Assembly: GCA_027596075.1 (NCBI GenBank)
Contig: JADGJC010000156.1
Span: 27,693-91,692 of the forward strand
Reading direction: 5' to 3'
Length of the DNA: 64,000 nucleotides
Origin: Rhizophlyctis rosea
Lineage: Eukaryota > Chytridiomycota > Chytridiomycetes > Rhizophlyctidales > Rhizophlyctidaceae
The notes below the pieces were generated by a model. That model was not told where the DNA came from. It did not search any database and saw nothing but the letters and a program-made list of their open reading frames with translations. The stretch's first letter is position 1; each line of letters opens with the position of its first letter. The position numbers and the translations under genes are program-made. Below are positions 1-10,800 of the stretch, one piece after another.

Positions 1-762
1 AGATGCATAATGACTTGATGTACTTAGGAAGGGGATGCTGCTTTGTGAAATGAACACCGCATGTCTTTCTAGAGTTGAATGATGAAGCGCTGCATTATGG
101 CCACTGCCAGCAACTACCGTCCACATTAGCTCTTCCAAATGTGGGGAAAGCACGGGGTCAAGGAACTACCATTCAATTCGATATCGCCAATAACTGCCCA
201 ATCAGACATTCTTTTACCAATTCCAAGAACGATGAATTCCCGTTGGAGTTGATCTTGTGATGAACCGTAATGAGTGCGGTCAATGCTCACCACATGAATG
301 GAGGTTGAATTGAACGGCTGATGAATAAGGTTTGGTGTCATAACAAGCTGCTGGCATTGTCTCTATTCCTTCCCAATGCAATGTGGGCAACCATCCCTCG
401 ACGCCACAACGTGGCAGTGCATGTGTCTAGCTCCACCGATGGACCTCCGACCCGGCGTACCAACACATCGGTCCCAAACACAAGCTTCAAATCTTGGCGG
501 CGGCACTGTCCCGTATCATTTGGCAATGCAATTGCATTGCAGACGCAAAAAGCGGCAAAACATGCAGCAAAGTTTGTTGAGGGGACAGACGCATGTGAAT
601 GAATAATCCGAGTTGATGGCGCTGACTGTCTTTTGGAGAATGCATACCTTGACCACTCCCATCAATTTTCCCACGACAGCGTCAATATTTTTTCTCCATC
701 TCATCTGGTCAACTTGAACCCCGTACTGAGTCAATACCACCTTTGTTTACTCGAAGAACGAT
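1..762. other. Left-edge intergenic stretch, no supported gene
   Basis: Only short overlapping frames on both strands are present, none with recognisable domains or a convincing splice pattern. The last part is presumably the promoter of the b561 gene that starts at 763. Nothing else is seen. Confidence 0.5.
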
Positions 763-2306
763 ATGCTGATAAACAGAACGCGAAGCCTGCTCGCGTGGTG
801 CCTTGTGCTGGCCTTATCCTGCATCTCTCGAGGTAAGAGGCCACGTCGAGTGACGTTGAGATAACCCATCTGACATTAGCTTCGCTACCAAGTTGGTGCA
901 CAGACTGGCTTCTGCGATGGTCAAATCTTCTGCTTGTACGGAGCAAATGATGGGAAGGGGAATATCTTGTTCACCGTTCACTCTTCCGCCTCTGGGTACG
1001 TTCACTATTGATGAAGGGTCCGCGTGTGACGCTTAATTGATGGGAAATGTACACAGTTGGGCAGGCATCGGAATAGGAACTCGAATGGCAGGCGCAGACA
1101 TCTACGTCGGATGGCGGAATAGCACGAATGGCTACACAATCTCCCACCGGACTGGCACAGGCAACGTCTTACCACAAGTGGCATCTCAACAGAATGGGGT
1201 GGCTGTCTCTCAGCTCCTTGCTCCTGCCCCTTCATGGGCAAAACTTTCCTTCTCATTCGCCCGACCCATCTCACCAAGTCAAGGGGCGGCCGTTACTTCC
1301 TCATCCAGTTTCATCTACGCGTACAACAACAATGGTGGACCAACCAATCGCGACAGCCCTTCGTCATCGTTCCCGCAGCATACAAGTCACGGCGACATCG
1401 TTGGTACGGATTTCACTCGTGCGCTTGGCACTGGAGGAAGTAATACCACGACAAACAGTGGGGGAAGCTCGTCCGCTCAATCAGGGCAGCCCCGCGTGTC
1501 ATTGGGTGATCTCAGCTACACCGTGATCTTGAAGGCTCACGGGGCGCTGATGTTTCTTGCGTGGGGTGTTTCGCCCTTCATTGGGTAGGTTTGTGAACGA
1601 AAAAGGTCCATTTGTGCCTGCATCTCACGCTTTTTCCCACAGCATTTACATTGCCCGTTACCTCAAAGGTAAATTGGGGCACTGGTGGTACCGCCTGCAT
1701 GTCCTGTTCATGTTGGGCATAACGACCGTCTTCACTACGATCTCATTCATCTTGATCACCCTTTACGTTACACCGCCGCATTTCGAAAGGTCCGGAGGGC
1801 ATCGGGTAAGCCTCGGCAAACGCCTTTTTGACGTGCAAGGCGCACTTAGGAAATGATGCTTACATTCCATTGAACAGCCCATCGGTCTATTAATCCTCAT
1901 CGGCATGTACATCCAAGTCGCCCTCGGCTACTTCATAAACTACATGTTCGACATCAATCGCACGAGCATCCCATGGTGGGATAAGCTCCACTGGTGGCTG
2001 GGACGGGGTCTCTTCCTCCTGGCGGTGATCAACATCTACTTGGGGCTGGATCTTTACAGCAATTACGGCGACATCAACCTGCACGTCTTCGCGGGTCTTT
2101 ACTGGACTTGGATCGTGATTGGTATCATTGTCCTCTTTGCTGGTCATTTCATCCATGGTGCAAAACGTGAGTGTTTGATTTCGTTGATATGTTCATATTG
2201 TTGTAACACTGTTTCGCTTGAGGTTAATGGAAATGTTCTGTTCTTCTCCGCATCAGACCATGGGGGCAACTATTCAGCCCCAGTTGGTTCCGTCGACACT
2301 ATTTGA
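763..2306 (+). CDS. DOMON domain - cytochrome b561 membrane protein
   Basis: A six-exon model (763-832, 893-995, 1057-1584, 1643-1805, 1878-2166, 2257-2306) reads without a break to 400 residues. The N-terminus is a hydrophobic signal peptide (LLAWCLVLALS). Residues from about 26 form a DOMON heme-binding domain opening with TGFCDGQIFCLYGAND and followed by a Ser/Thr-rich spacer. The C-terminal half is a cytochrome b561 core with the expected four histidines in separate helices: KAHGALMF, YRLHVLFM, KLHWWLG and NLHVFAG. Such proteins carry electrons across a membrane, from inside to an extracellular heme domain, and are linked to iron reduction or oxidative polysaccharide attack. The physiological substrate cannot be read from sequence. 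The first acceptor was placed at 892 because only this keeps the DOMON frame. Family call is firm; the role is inference. Confidence 0.9.
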
Positions 2307-2767
2307 AAGGAATGCCCGGTGATAGCTTGAAAAGCACAAGAAAGCATTGCGGGAATCGGGGGTCAATAGTGCGTGTATAAACTTGTATGCAGTAATTGCT
2401 AGATGATGTAAATGTGGTATATATATGAATAGCGCGCTCCAGATTCTGAGATGTACATTTTGAGGACGGTTGAAGTGGCCGATCCAGTACGTTGCTTGGT
2501 CCGTGAGATGTCACCAGAGGCAACGCCATTTGATGCATTGCCCTAACTAGTTCTCTGCAGCTGATGAGTTTATAATGTTGATCTTAGCAGCATCAATTAC
2601 ATCATGGATCACCGTCCCGCTTCACTGAGCATGCGATCTTGGCCGGACAGGGCGACCAGACCTCAAAGACCTTGCCAATCATGACGCTGCTGACCCATTT
2701 TTTTTTCTGGTTGACGATCCTCAGCCACTTTGCAAAAGCGGCGATCTTTGCAACACAGCTCCCAAAC

Positions 2768-2780
2768 TCTATATAAACCT
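2768..2780 (+). promoter_or_regulatory. TATA-type core promoter
   Basis: The element CTATATAAACC is followed by a long C/T-rich stretch (about 2810-2890) and then by an intron-like donor at 2899. This arrangement resembles a strong core promoter with a 5' UTR intron. No recognisable coding region follows, so the transcript is unidentified. Confidence 0.5.
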
Positions 2781-2898
2781 CCCTCACCCCTCTAGCACGT
2801 ACATTGTTCTTCGTCGGCTCTCTTTCTTTTTTCACCTTCTACCTTCCTCTCTTCGATCCATCCAGCCAACCCTCTCATTCCATCTTTAAGACATTAAG

Positions 2899-3040
2899 GT
2901 ACGTTTATGACCCATCTCCTTTCCAGAGACATGCACTGGCCTTGGTCCTCCCTCCGTGCGTAGGTTGCTGATGCTAGGTACAAATTGGGGTATGGTGAAA
3001 CGTACTCTAACATATGCAAAAGTTTTGTTCCCCTCCTCAG
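2899..3040 (+). repeat. Intron-like segment, copy 1 of a paralogous pair
   Basis: It starts GTACGTTTATGACCCATC, has a branch-site-like ACTCTAACAT near 3003-3012, then a pyrimidine tract ending CCCTCCTCAG. A second copy with the same ends and branch site lies at 3671-3810. Both look like spliceosomal introns in the + direction. Confidence 0.6.
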
Positions 3041-3199
3041 TTCACACGGAAAACGATGCGATCTTCTCTCGAAGTGGCGGCGGCGCAAGCGGCAACGATG
3101 GACGGCCCCTTATCGAGGGGGAGAGGACATAACCAGCTAAGTGTCGTCCGGATTTGCACTTTGTGCTTCAACGAACGAATCGGATCTTGGGTAGCCAGC

Positions 3200-3312
3200 A
3201 GCGGGGTCCCTGTTAGGGCACGGGGGCGGTTGCAATGATGGCTGCCCACGCTGGCTATTTGGGTGGAGGCGTCCCTGTTAGGGAGTCAGGGTGATTGCAA
3301 TGATGGTCATCC
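3200..3312 (+). repeat. Short direct repeat (two units of about 45 bp)
   Basis: Units at about 3206-3250 and 3268-3312 share GTCCCTGTTAGGG followed by a G-rich stretch and TTGCAATGATGG. They lie between the two paralogous introns, so the whole region may have grown by local duplication. Confidence 0.55.
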
Positions 3313-3670
3313 AGCCCTTAACCGTGGGTCCGGGGAGTTCGCCCTTTTGTAGCCAAATGATAGGACAGTGATGGCCTTTTTTTGTCAAATAGCAACGGCG
3401 GCGACGGCGAACGACCTCCCACCCGAGGGAGGGGGCCCACGGCGTACGAGTGCTCGAGATGGGTCCATCGCGGGCTTGCACGAAGAAACAGGTAGCGCAC
3501 CATTCGGCAAACTTATTATATGTCAATTGCAGAGGGCCCAATCCCGCCATAGCCGGTCCCAAGCCCGGTTGAGAAAGGCAGAGGGGGTCCTCGACATAGT
3601 GAAGTCTCTCAACAAAAATATCGAATTTAGCTACATATACATTTCTTTTCTTGTATTACAAGATAGTAAG

Positions 3671-3810
3671 GTACGTGTATGACCCATCTCCTTTCCGGGA
3701 CGTGCATTTGTGCCTGTCCTCCTTCGGGTTGGTTGCCGCTGCTGGGTACGGTTGGGAGTTGATGATGCGTACTCTAACATACAAAAAAGTTCTTTCCTTT
3801 CACATTGCAG
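3671..3810 (+). repeat. Intron-like segment, copy 2 of a paralogous pair
   Basis: It begins GTACGTGTATGACCCATC, carries GTACTCTAACATAC as branch site and ends TTTCACATTGCAG. It aligns along its length with the segment at 2899-3040 and has nearly the same length (140 versus 142 bp). The flanking exon-like sequence is much less similar. Confidence 0.6.
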
Positions 3811-4169
3811 GCCCTATCCAAGACTTAGATAGTCCAGTATGATTGTGCTTTTATTCCTATTCAAGGACTGTGTGAATATAATTCACTACCTAGTTGATAT
3901 TAAGTATCCGAGAATAAGTGCTTGTTAACAAGAGAAGTTACAAAGTCGAACTCAGGGTCCAGTGAATTTGAAAGTCACGTTGCGCAGCAGTCATCGACCA
4001 GGGTGGTCACTGGTCACCACCTCAACTTCGTGTGCTGCACAAACTCTTCCCCAGCTTTTCCCGTTTCCCTCGTGCCATATTTTAGAAAGTAATCAACAGA
4101 GCAGCACGTCCCAGCTGAAACAGATTGTGAGCCCCTATCTAGTCGTCTTCTTCCCGTTGAGCCTTCTAA

Positions 4170-5336
4170 ATGACCAACCTTGGCATACCACCCCTCCCCA
4201 TCGTCGATATCACACCACTAGCCGATCCCTCGCAACCCGAAACAGCCCGTCGCTCCGTCGTCGAGCAACTCAGCGCGGCCTGCGTCTACCATGGTGCCTT
4301 CTACGTGAAGTCCGCAGACATTGGCGGTCTCACTCGAGAATTCCGCTCCCAAGTACTAGACTCAGCACGCGCCCTCTTCGCGGTAGACGACGCAGTAAAA
4401 GAAGAATTTAAAGTTGTGCGGGAAAAAGGAAGGGAGGGCCTAACAAGAGGCTACATCGCAATGGGCACCGAATCTGGATCCGACGCTTTAGAAGTCAAGG
4501 AAGCCTTCAGCTACGGTTGCCCAACAATAACCCAACCCACTAACGCCCTAAGCGGACCCAATATCTGGCCAAACCCCACCAACCTCTCACCCCCCACAAA
4601 ACAAACCCTCGAAACATTCTTCACATCCATGGTCAAAGTCGCCGAAACCCTCACATCAGGCCTCTCCCTCGCCCTCGGCTACCCCGCCTCCCACCTCCAC
4701 GACAACTACTGCAAAAACGGCGAAACCATAAGCCTCATGCGTCTCTTCCGTTACTTCCCCGCAACAAAAACAGAAACGCTAAGCCCTGACGACCGTAACC
4801 GCGCAACAGGGTCCAGTCCACACACCGATTGGGGTTTCCTAACACTCATATTACAGCAAGACGGTGTAACCGGTTTACAAATCGCAACACCCAACCCTGA
4901 AGACCCGTCGAAAACGGAATGGGTGGACGTCCCCCCCATACCCGGAACACTTCTCGTAAATGCCGGTGATTACCTGTCCTTACTGACCAATGGACGCGTC
5001 GTCTCCCCGCTCCATAGAGTCATAGTACCACAAAAAGAACGTTTGAGCGCCGTTTTCTTTTACTACCCGGATTACGACGCTCGCATTCCCATACTTAGTG
5101 GGGAAGGGGAGGAGGGGGATACCGGCAGTATAGCTCGATTGAGTCTTTTCAAAAATCAAAGTGAAGAATTGGAGGAGATTGAGGCGATCAAATATGGTGG
5201 GGCAACAGCAGCGCCTGCAGCGGCTAGCGAGGTTCCTCCAAAGCTTAAATTAGATCCAAAGGATGTTTCGAATATGGCGTTCGGCGAGTATATAGCTGCT
5301 AAGTGGGCACAAGTTGCAAGGGGCGGATACTCATAG
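4170..5336 (+). CDS. 2-oxoglutarate/Fe(II)-dependent dioxygenase, IPNS-like
   Basis: Intronless gene of 388 residues. An N-terminal DIOX_N-type segment (residues 7-130) precedes the double-stranded beta-helix. The iron triad is visible as His218 and Asp220 in SSPHTDWGFLTL and His282 in SPLHRVIV. The 2OG-binding pair is Arg291/Ser293 in ERLSAVFFYYPD. The fold, length and motif order match the isopenicillin-N-synthase-like family of fungal oxygenases, soluble enzymes acting on small molecules. The substrate cannot be predicted; no biosynthetic cluster surrounds it. The C-terminus (residues 315-388) is variable and Ala-rich. Composition changes from very C-rich in the first half to G-rich in the last 250 bp, as in other genes here. 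Confidence 0.93.
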   Translation: MTNLGIPPLPIVDITPLADPSQPETARRSVVEQLSAACVYHGAFYVKSADIGGLTREFRSQVLDSARALFAVDDAVKEEFKVVREKGREGLTRGYIAMGTESGSDALEVKEAFSYGCPTITQPTNALSGPNIWPNPTNLSPPTKQTLETFFTSMVKVAETLTSGLSLALGYPASHLHDNYCKNGETISLMRLFRYFPATKTETLSPDDRNRATGSSPHTDWGFLTLILQQDGVTGLQIATPNPEDPSKTEWVDVPPIPGTLLVNAGDYLSLLTNGRVVSPLHRVIVPQKERLSAVFFYYPDYDARIPILSGEGEEGDTGSIARLSLFKNQSEELEEIEAIKYGGATAAPAAASEVPPKLKLDPKDVSNMAFGEYIAAKWAQVARGGYS

Positions 5337-5424
5337 TACAGACATGCATTGCCTTGAAGCATTTGTAGCATTCAAGTGTGTGTGAATTTGTATATACAGT
5401 TGTACACAAGCAGAACGCCAACCA

Positions 5425-7042
5425 TTACGATTGCCCCAGCACTTGCGCTCGCAGTGCGAGGATCTTTTCCCGCTGATCTGGCGGCATGGCGCTGATTTGT
5501 TCGGGTGTCATGTTGAGAACTTGCAAAAGTAAAGCCTGGAATTGATTTGAGCAGAGTGCCGAGTTAGTCTTATGCACATGAGAATGCACACGCAGTAACA
5601 TTACCTTTTGCTGCTCTTGGAGGATGTCGTCTGTACAGGGAATGCAATGAGAAATTGCTTCATGGTGTGTGATACCAGTACTCAGCGAATCACTTACTCA
5701 AAGATTGTCCTTGTTGCATCTGCGGATTCACCGGGGGAGCAGCCTGCATAGTCGGCGCTGGGACAGGTGGCCGAACGAACTGTTGCGCAGACATTTGTCC
5801 TACGGCAGGGACCGGCGCCATCATTGGCTGAACAGGCATGAGCGCCGGATTCACTGGTGGGACCTGCGGTGACATGCCCACCGGCATCCGTGGAGGGTTT
5901 GCCTGCAAACCAGGTTGCTGAGCAGCACTTACGCCTTGACTTTGCAAGATGCGCTGAAACATTTCACTCGTAAGCTCATGCTTGCTCTGGGTAGAGATAC
6001 GCGATATACCTGCATAGCGGCGGGCTCAACTAGATTCATCACCAACAACGCTTGGAACACCGCATACGTCAGTTGTGGATTATCGGTCAGCAATGTTCGG
6101 ACAGTGTCCGGGTTTGTCTGAATCGTCAGCTAAACGCGTGTATGAGTGAGACCTTGAACCTCCGGAAGGTCCTTCTTCAAACCCCACCTTCAGTGATGAT
6201 ATCAATTCCATCATTTGCTGTTTTGAATATGTGGACAAAGTTTTCCCAATGACCTCAACCGATGATTGTTGCTGCTGAACCTGCGGCTGCACTGCCGTCT
6301 GTTGGGGTAACGACTGCTGGAAGGGTTGCTGGAAGGGTTGCTGTACAGGCTGTTGATGTGATTGTTGTGGTGCTTGCTGTTGAATTGGCGGGACAGGTTG
6401 TGATGTCTGAGAGGGCGCCGTAGCAGGAGGGTAGTCACGCAACCGCTACGAAGATCATTCATTCAGTCATGCAGTACCGCAAATTACAAAGCGAGGTTGG
6501 TTACCGGTGCCTCAGGTCTTCGTCTTTCTGTTGGCAATTCATCCTTGTCGCTCTCCGCAAAGTCGATGCGTAGTTGCCTCCCTCCCACGTCGTACCCGTT
6601 CAAGTTTCGCACCGCACTAGCAGCGGTGTCGGCGTCTGCCTTGACAGTCAGGACCAGAAACCTAGTATGGTTGACAGAGGCCACTAATTCACCTTGAAAT
6701 GTACAGAATCCATAGCCTTTTGGCTTGCCAGAGTCGCGGTCGAAAAGAAGACGAAATGACACTACTGGGCCGACCTCGTTGAAGATCTCGATCAGCTGCG
6801 GTTCAGTCAAGTCATCTGCACGTCCACAAGAGTTGAGTGAGGCTTCCCAAGGCAGATAGCGCAAGCTCCGAGGCACAAACTGCTTACAAGGTATGTTTCC
6901 CACTGCGACAACAAAATATGGTCAGCCATTGATTTCGTGTAAACAAACGGCAAGAATGCTCACCGAAGACAACTCGGCTTCCTGTCGGATTTGCGTCGTA
7001 TGACCGGAAGTTGGCAGCGCCAGCGCGACTCGGATCTTGCAT
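5425..7042 (-). CDS. CSTF2: Cleavage stimulation factor 64 kDa subunit (CstF-64 / Rna15)
   Basis: The spliced product begins [16 protein letters not shown] and enters a classic RRM: RNP2 as VFVGNIPYDL (joined over two introns), then [10 protein letters not shown] as RNP1 and [21 protein letters not shown] Gln/Pro-rich spacer follows. Next comes the hinge that binds CstF-77 ([20 protein letters not shown]), another Pro/Met/Gln-rich linker, and a short C-terminal helical domain ([20 protein letters not shown]). This order is diagnostic for CstF-64, which binds the GU-rich element downstream of the poly(A) site in the nucleus. About eight small introns were needed, all in phase. The gene is head to head with the ANCHR-like gene, with 271 bp between start codons. 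Confidence 0.93.
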
Positions 7043-7313
7043 CTTGATACGCAAGCAGGAAATGGGTCGTAGATCGGTTTTAGTGAGCGCAGAGGAAAGA
7101 GAGCGAAGCCAAAGCTGAGGTGAAGTCCTTTGCGTTGGCGACGCAGCATTGTGTGGCGCGCCTCAGAAAGCGCCACCACCGCCCCGCCAATTCCAAGGGT
7201 CACCGCCTCCATCATTGGCGCTTCCCTTCACCTCCTTCTCCCATCTGACAACCTCCATTGTTAAGTACCAGTAACCCACCAGCCATTCAATACTTGACCG
7301 TTCTCTCAATAGT
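7043..7313. promoter_or_regulatory. Divergent promoter between CstF-64 and ANCHR-like gene
   Basis: Only 271 bp separate the two start codons, so both 5' UTRs and core promoters must lie here. No TATA box is obvious on either side. Confidence 0.55.
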
Positions 7314-8362
7314 ATGAGCGACCCTGACGCCGAGCTTCGCGCGCGTTTTGAGCGCCTGAAAGCAGGAAATGCCAAATTGGAACACTTACCATCGTGAGTG
7401 CCCGACGCTGACCGTGATGTGCGTGGCGCTCGTTGAAACCGATGTCTTCCAGAGACGAAGAGCTAGTTGCTCGCCTACAAAACCTCACCGGCGGAACACC
7501 AGGCTCTAAAGCAGCTTTACCAACCACCCCAACCCGGACATACTCTGGTGCCCCGCTCGAAGACCCTGCCTCCCTCGACGCAGAAATAGCCGACCTATTA
7601 CAGGACGAATCCCTCCTAAACGACGTAGACGTTGACGTAGCCTACGAGGACGAACGAATATCCGTTCCGTCCACACCAGTTGGGGGAAAGCCCGGGCTTG
7701 ATGAACTACGGAAGGCCGCCGCATCCAGTATCGCCTTAGATAAACCCAAGTTCGTAGATTACACAGAACTAGTTCTCACGTCACCGTCAAAGCCCGACGA
7801 ACCTTTCACATGGTCCCAACAAACCGGCCGGAATGCTGACGACCATGAGGTTGCTTCACTCATTCAGCAGATACACGACGAAGTGTCGTTAGAAGCCAAG
7901 CACGGTCCGGCGTTAGCGCCCGAGAAGCATTTGGAAGAACGCGTCAAATCATTAAAGGAGTTCATTCCTCCATCGACAAATCCGGAGAAGGGAGGGAGCG
8001 GGGACCAGGGAACTAGTGGGAAGGAGGGGGGAGGTCATAGTAGGCAGGCTGGTACTGCTGCACATCATGGCTTGGGAGCGCCACCACCGGTTCCGTCTGT
8101 GGAAGACCTCCGGAGTGGAAAGACGGAAGAGTCAGATTGGTGGTGTTGTAAGTGTGCAGAGAGTTTGCTGAAATGGCGGGTATTGCCCATGCTGACATTT
8201 GTTGCAGGTATCTGCAATGACGACGGGACGGTACAATGCCCGGAATGTGACGACGATGTTTACTGTGATAACTGTTTCAGAGAGGGGCATCGGGATGACC
8301 CTGAACTGCGGAAACATGTAGCAAAGAAACTATCAAGGCGGGCGCGTGCAAATGATGATTAA
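7314..8362 (+). CDS. ZFYVE19: ANCHR/ZFYVE19-like zinc-finger protein (abscission checkpoint)
   Basis: Three exons (7314-7393, 7453-8147, 8208-8362) give 309 residues. The C-terminus holds a B-box-like zinc finger, read across the last intron as WWCCICNDDGTVQCPECDDD followed by a second Cys pair and FREGHRDDPELRKH. This finger with CxxC spacing and the FREGH motif is typical of ANCHR, which retains VPS4 at the midbody in the animal NoCut checkpoint. The N-terminus has two short RFERLKAG / EELVARLQNL-like helices resembling the helical motifs of ANCHR. The middle is acidic and probably disordered. In fungi the partner is unproven; the orthology rests on the finger and the overall length. Confidence 0.75.
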
Positions 8363-8518
8363 TGATGTTTTTCCTTGTAAATAGCAAAAGGAGTAGTTCT
8401 GATCAAATCTAGTCCGTCATGATCACAATGCAGGCTCAAAATCCGTTTCAACAAGAGCGATTAGTTCTTTCGACACGAGGCAACACAATCTATATACATA
8501 CAACAGGTCGTAAGTCCC

Positions 8519-10209
8519 TCAGACGGTCTCCATATACCGTTTCAATTCCCAATCCGTCACAGCTGTTTCCCACTGCTTCCACTCATGTTTCCTAGTCGCT
8601 CCGTAATGATCCACGAACGCATCACCCAACACATTCCGGGCAAAGCTATCTTTTGCCATCATCTTCTCCGTTGCCTCTCGCAAGTCCCTCGCCAACCGCT
8701 CCCCTCCCTGGGAAACCACATTCCCCTCCGCCGGCGGCAGACGTGGTTCCATCCTGTGTTTGACGCCATAAATGCCCGATGCTAATATTGCGGAAATCGC
8801 AAGATAGGGATTGACGTCTGCTCCTGGTACCCGCACTTCGATTCGGGTTGCTTTCGGAGAGCATGTTGGTGGTGCAATGACACGAATGGCTGCGGTACGA
8901 TTCTCGAATCCATATGAGACAGTGATGGGCGCCCAGTAGTTTTCCACCAAGCGTTTGTAACTGCACATAAGAATCTCGATGAATTGCTAATGTTCCTCAT
9001 TCCAAGCCCTAAACAAACCTACCTATTGATGGTCGGGGCCAGCATCGGCATGATAGCTGGCAATCCTTCCAGCACTCCCGCAATGAAGTGCCGCATGGTG
9101 TCGCTGGTGGCCTCCATTCCACTTCCTCCAGACTTCGATACGAACGCATTGTCACCAGTTTTGGAATCAGATAAGCTGAAATGAATGTGTCCGGAACAGC
9201 CTGGTAGATCTGGCCAGGGTTTGGCCATGAAGGTCGATATGATGCCATGTTTTAGGGCCAACTGCTTCACAGACGTTTTGAACAGGTGAGCCCGATCTGC
9301 CAGTTTCAATGCATCTGAGTATTCAATTGCTGCCTCAAATACACCCGGACCTGCATAGGAGGTCAGCATCAATCCTGGACGTCGCGGGGGGCGGATCAAA
9401 CTCGACCTGTTTCGGTGTGTAACGCTTCAAGAGGAACATCAAACTTCTGAAGTTCATCGAAGATACTTTCGAAAAAGTCTTGATTGAGAGTCGGTCTCAA
9501 CAAAGAATATCCAAACATTCCGCGGGTCAATGGAGTGAGCGCAACCCCTTTCTTTTCGGCCAGCGAATCGGGTGTTTCTGTCCTTTCCTTGTTAACATTC
9601 ACCATGGAATACCCTATGGACAAAAGCACACCTCTATAATTATACCACTCAAACTCCATCCCACACATTGCCGTAAATCCTTCTTCCTTGCACTCATCAA
9701 CGACGCGTTTGAGCAAGCTTCGCGGACACAGTTCGAAGGGCTTATTTGTGATGGGGTTGTAGAAATCCAGAAGGAAAAATGGTGCATTCTTCTCCCATGG
9801 AATGCGACGGAAGGTCGATAGATCAATATGTGCCGCGATGTCAGAAAACCCTGCATCAAAAAAGTTGCATCAGTTCTCCGTGGCAGGTTGGCGGCCTTGC
9901 TCCAAGGGAGCCATACCCTGGTCGGTCTTCTCGTGGACATCGTACACGCGATCGAGCATGTCCCAACCAAATACCACATTGCAAAAACCTGAAGTCAGAC
10001 GTGTTATTTCACAGGAAACATACAGGTTTGAAAGAGTAAAACGAGTACTTGCCAAAGCCGCCGTCCACGCTTTTAACAAACTTGCTTTTGGCCATAAATT
10101 TGCCCCTGGCGATCCCGTCAATGTCGGCACCTGACACTTTCACTTTGAAGTCATCTTTGAGGAGTTCCGCGAGGTCGTCTGCAGTCAGGGGTTTATCTTC
10201 TTTGGACAT
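8519..10209 (-). CDS. Type I-like glutamine synthetase (GS-I / lengsin-like ligase)
   Basis: The spliced product starts MSKEDKPLTADDLAELL and contains the GS beta-grasp and catalytic domains. Visible landmarks are CGMEFEWYNY (metal-binding Glu), an AIEYSDALKLADRAHLFK block, TFMAKPW, the His-containing GCSGHIHFSLSD, SYKRLVENYWAP, FENRTAAIRV, and RIEVRVPGADVNPYLA. These are bacterial-type GS-I signatures, not the shorter GS-II normally used for ammonia assimilation in fungi. Related enzymes join glutamate to polyamines or ethanolamine, or are structural (lengsin), so the substrate is open. Intron 1 (9989-10052) uses a GC donor (GCAAGT) with a normal AG; no GT donor keeps the frame. A TATA element lies 50 bp upstream of the start. 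Confidence 0.88.
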
Positions 10210-10254
10210 GTTTGCGGAGATTGCACAGAAAGATTCTTGCGAAAATTACGGATA

Positions 10255-10269
10255 GTATTATATATAGTT
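10255..10269 (-). promoter_or_regulatory. TATA box of the GS-I-like gene
   Basis: On the minus strand the sequence reads CAACTATATATAATA, about 50 bp before the start codon at 10209. Confidence 0.5.
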
Positions 10270-10419
10270 GTTGAATTGGATGTGGGTGAGGATGGGAAGG
10301 CGCGCAGCACGCCAAGCGACAGTTTGTGTGGGTGCAGCTCGTGCAGGTCAGAAACATGACGTCGTTTTGGTGGTGGTGCTGAGTGTGGCAAGGCAGACAG
10401 TGACTGCACTCGCCCTATC

Positions 10420-10800
10420 AGCAAATCTTCTGCAGATGTTCGCTTTGACGTGGGTACTCAAGTATGTAAGAGTGTAAGGGATGTCGCCGCCGTGTGCAAA
10501 GAAAATGTGTGCTACGGTGAAGAAAAGTAAATCTGCTCAACCTTTAATCAGGCCCGATGTCTTGTATGAGGAAGATCCAACAAAATTACAGCGCATGCTG
10601 GAAGTGGTCCCCAGCAAACAGCCGAGGGGCATCGATGAGTATCTGCCAGGCATACATCAGCATCCCTCCACAACAAATCTTCCGTCAATGCAGCTCCCTT
10701 TCAGATGTTTGCTTTGATGTAGGTACTTAGGTATGTAAAAAATGTCGCCGCCGTGTGCAAGGAAAATGCGTGCTACGGTTATAAAAAGTAAATCTTTGCT
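10420..10800 (+). repeat. Diverged direct repeat, two copies of about 115 bp
   Basis: Copy A (10420-10537) and copy B (10672-10800) share GATGTCGCCGCCGTGTGCAA / AATGTCGCCGCCGTGTGCAA, the following GAAAATG.GTGCTACGGT, and AAAAGTAAATCT. Order and orientation are the same, with about 135 unrelated bp between them. No coding sense is evident. Confidence 0.7.

Larger units (their letters stand above)
2307..4169. other. Intergenic region with spliced-transcript signals
   Basis: No protein gene is supported in this 1.9 kb. It contains a good TATA element, two paralogous intron-like segments and a short direct repeat, each listed separately. An open frame at 3055-3237 (60 codons) lies after the first intron but matches nothing I know. 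The best reading is a spliced non-coding transcript or a decayed gene. Confidence 0.5.
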
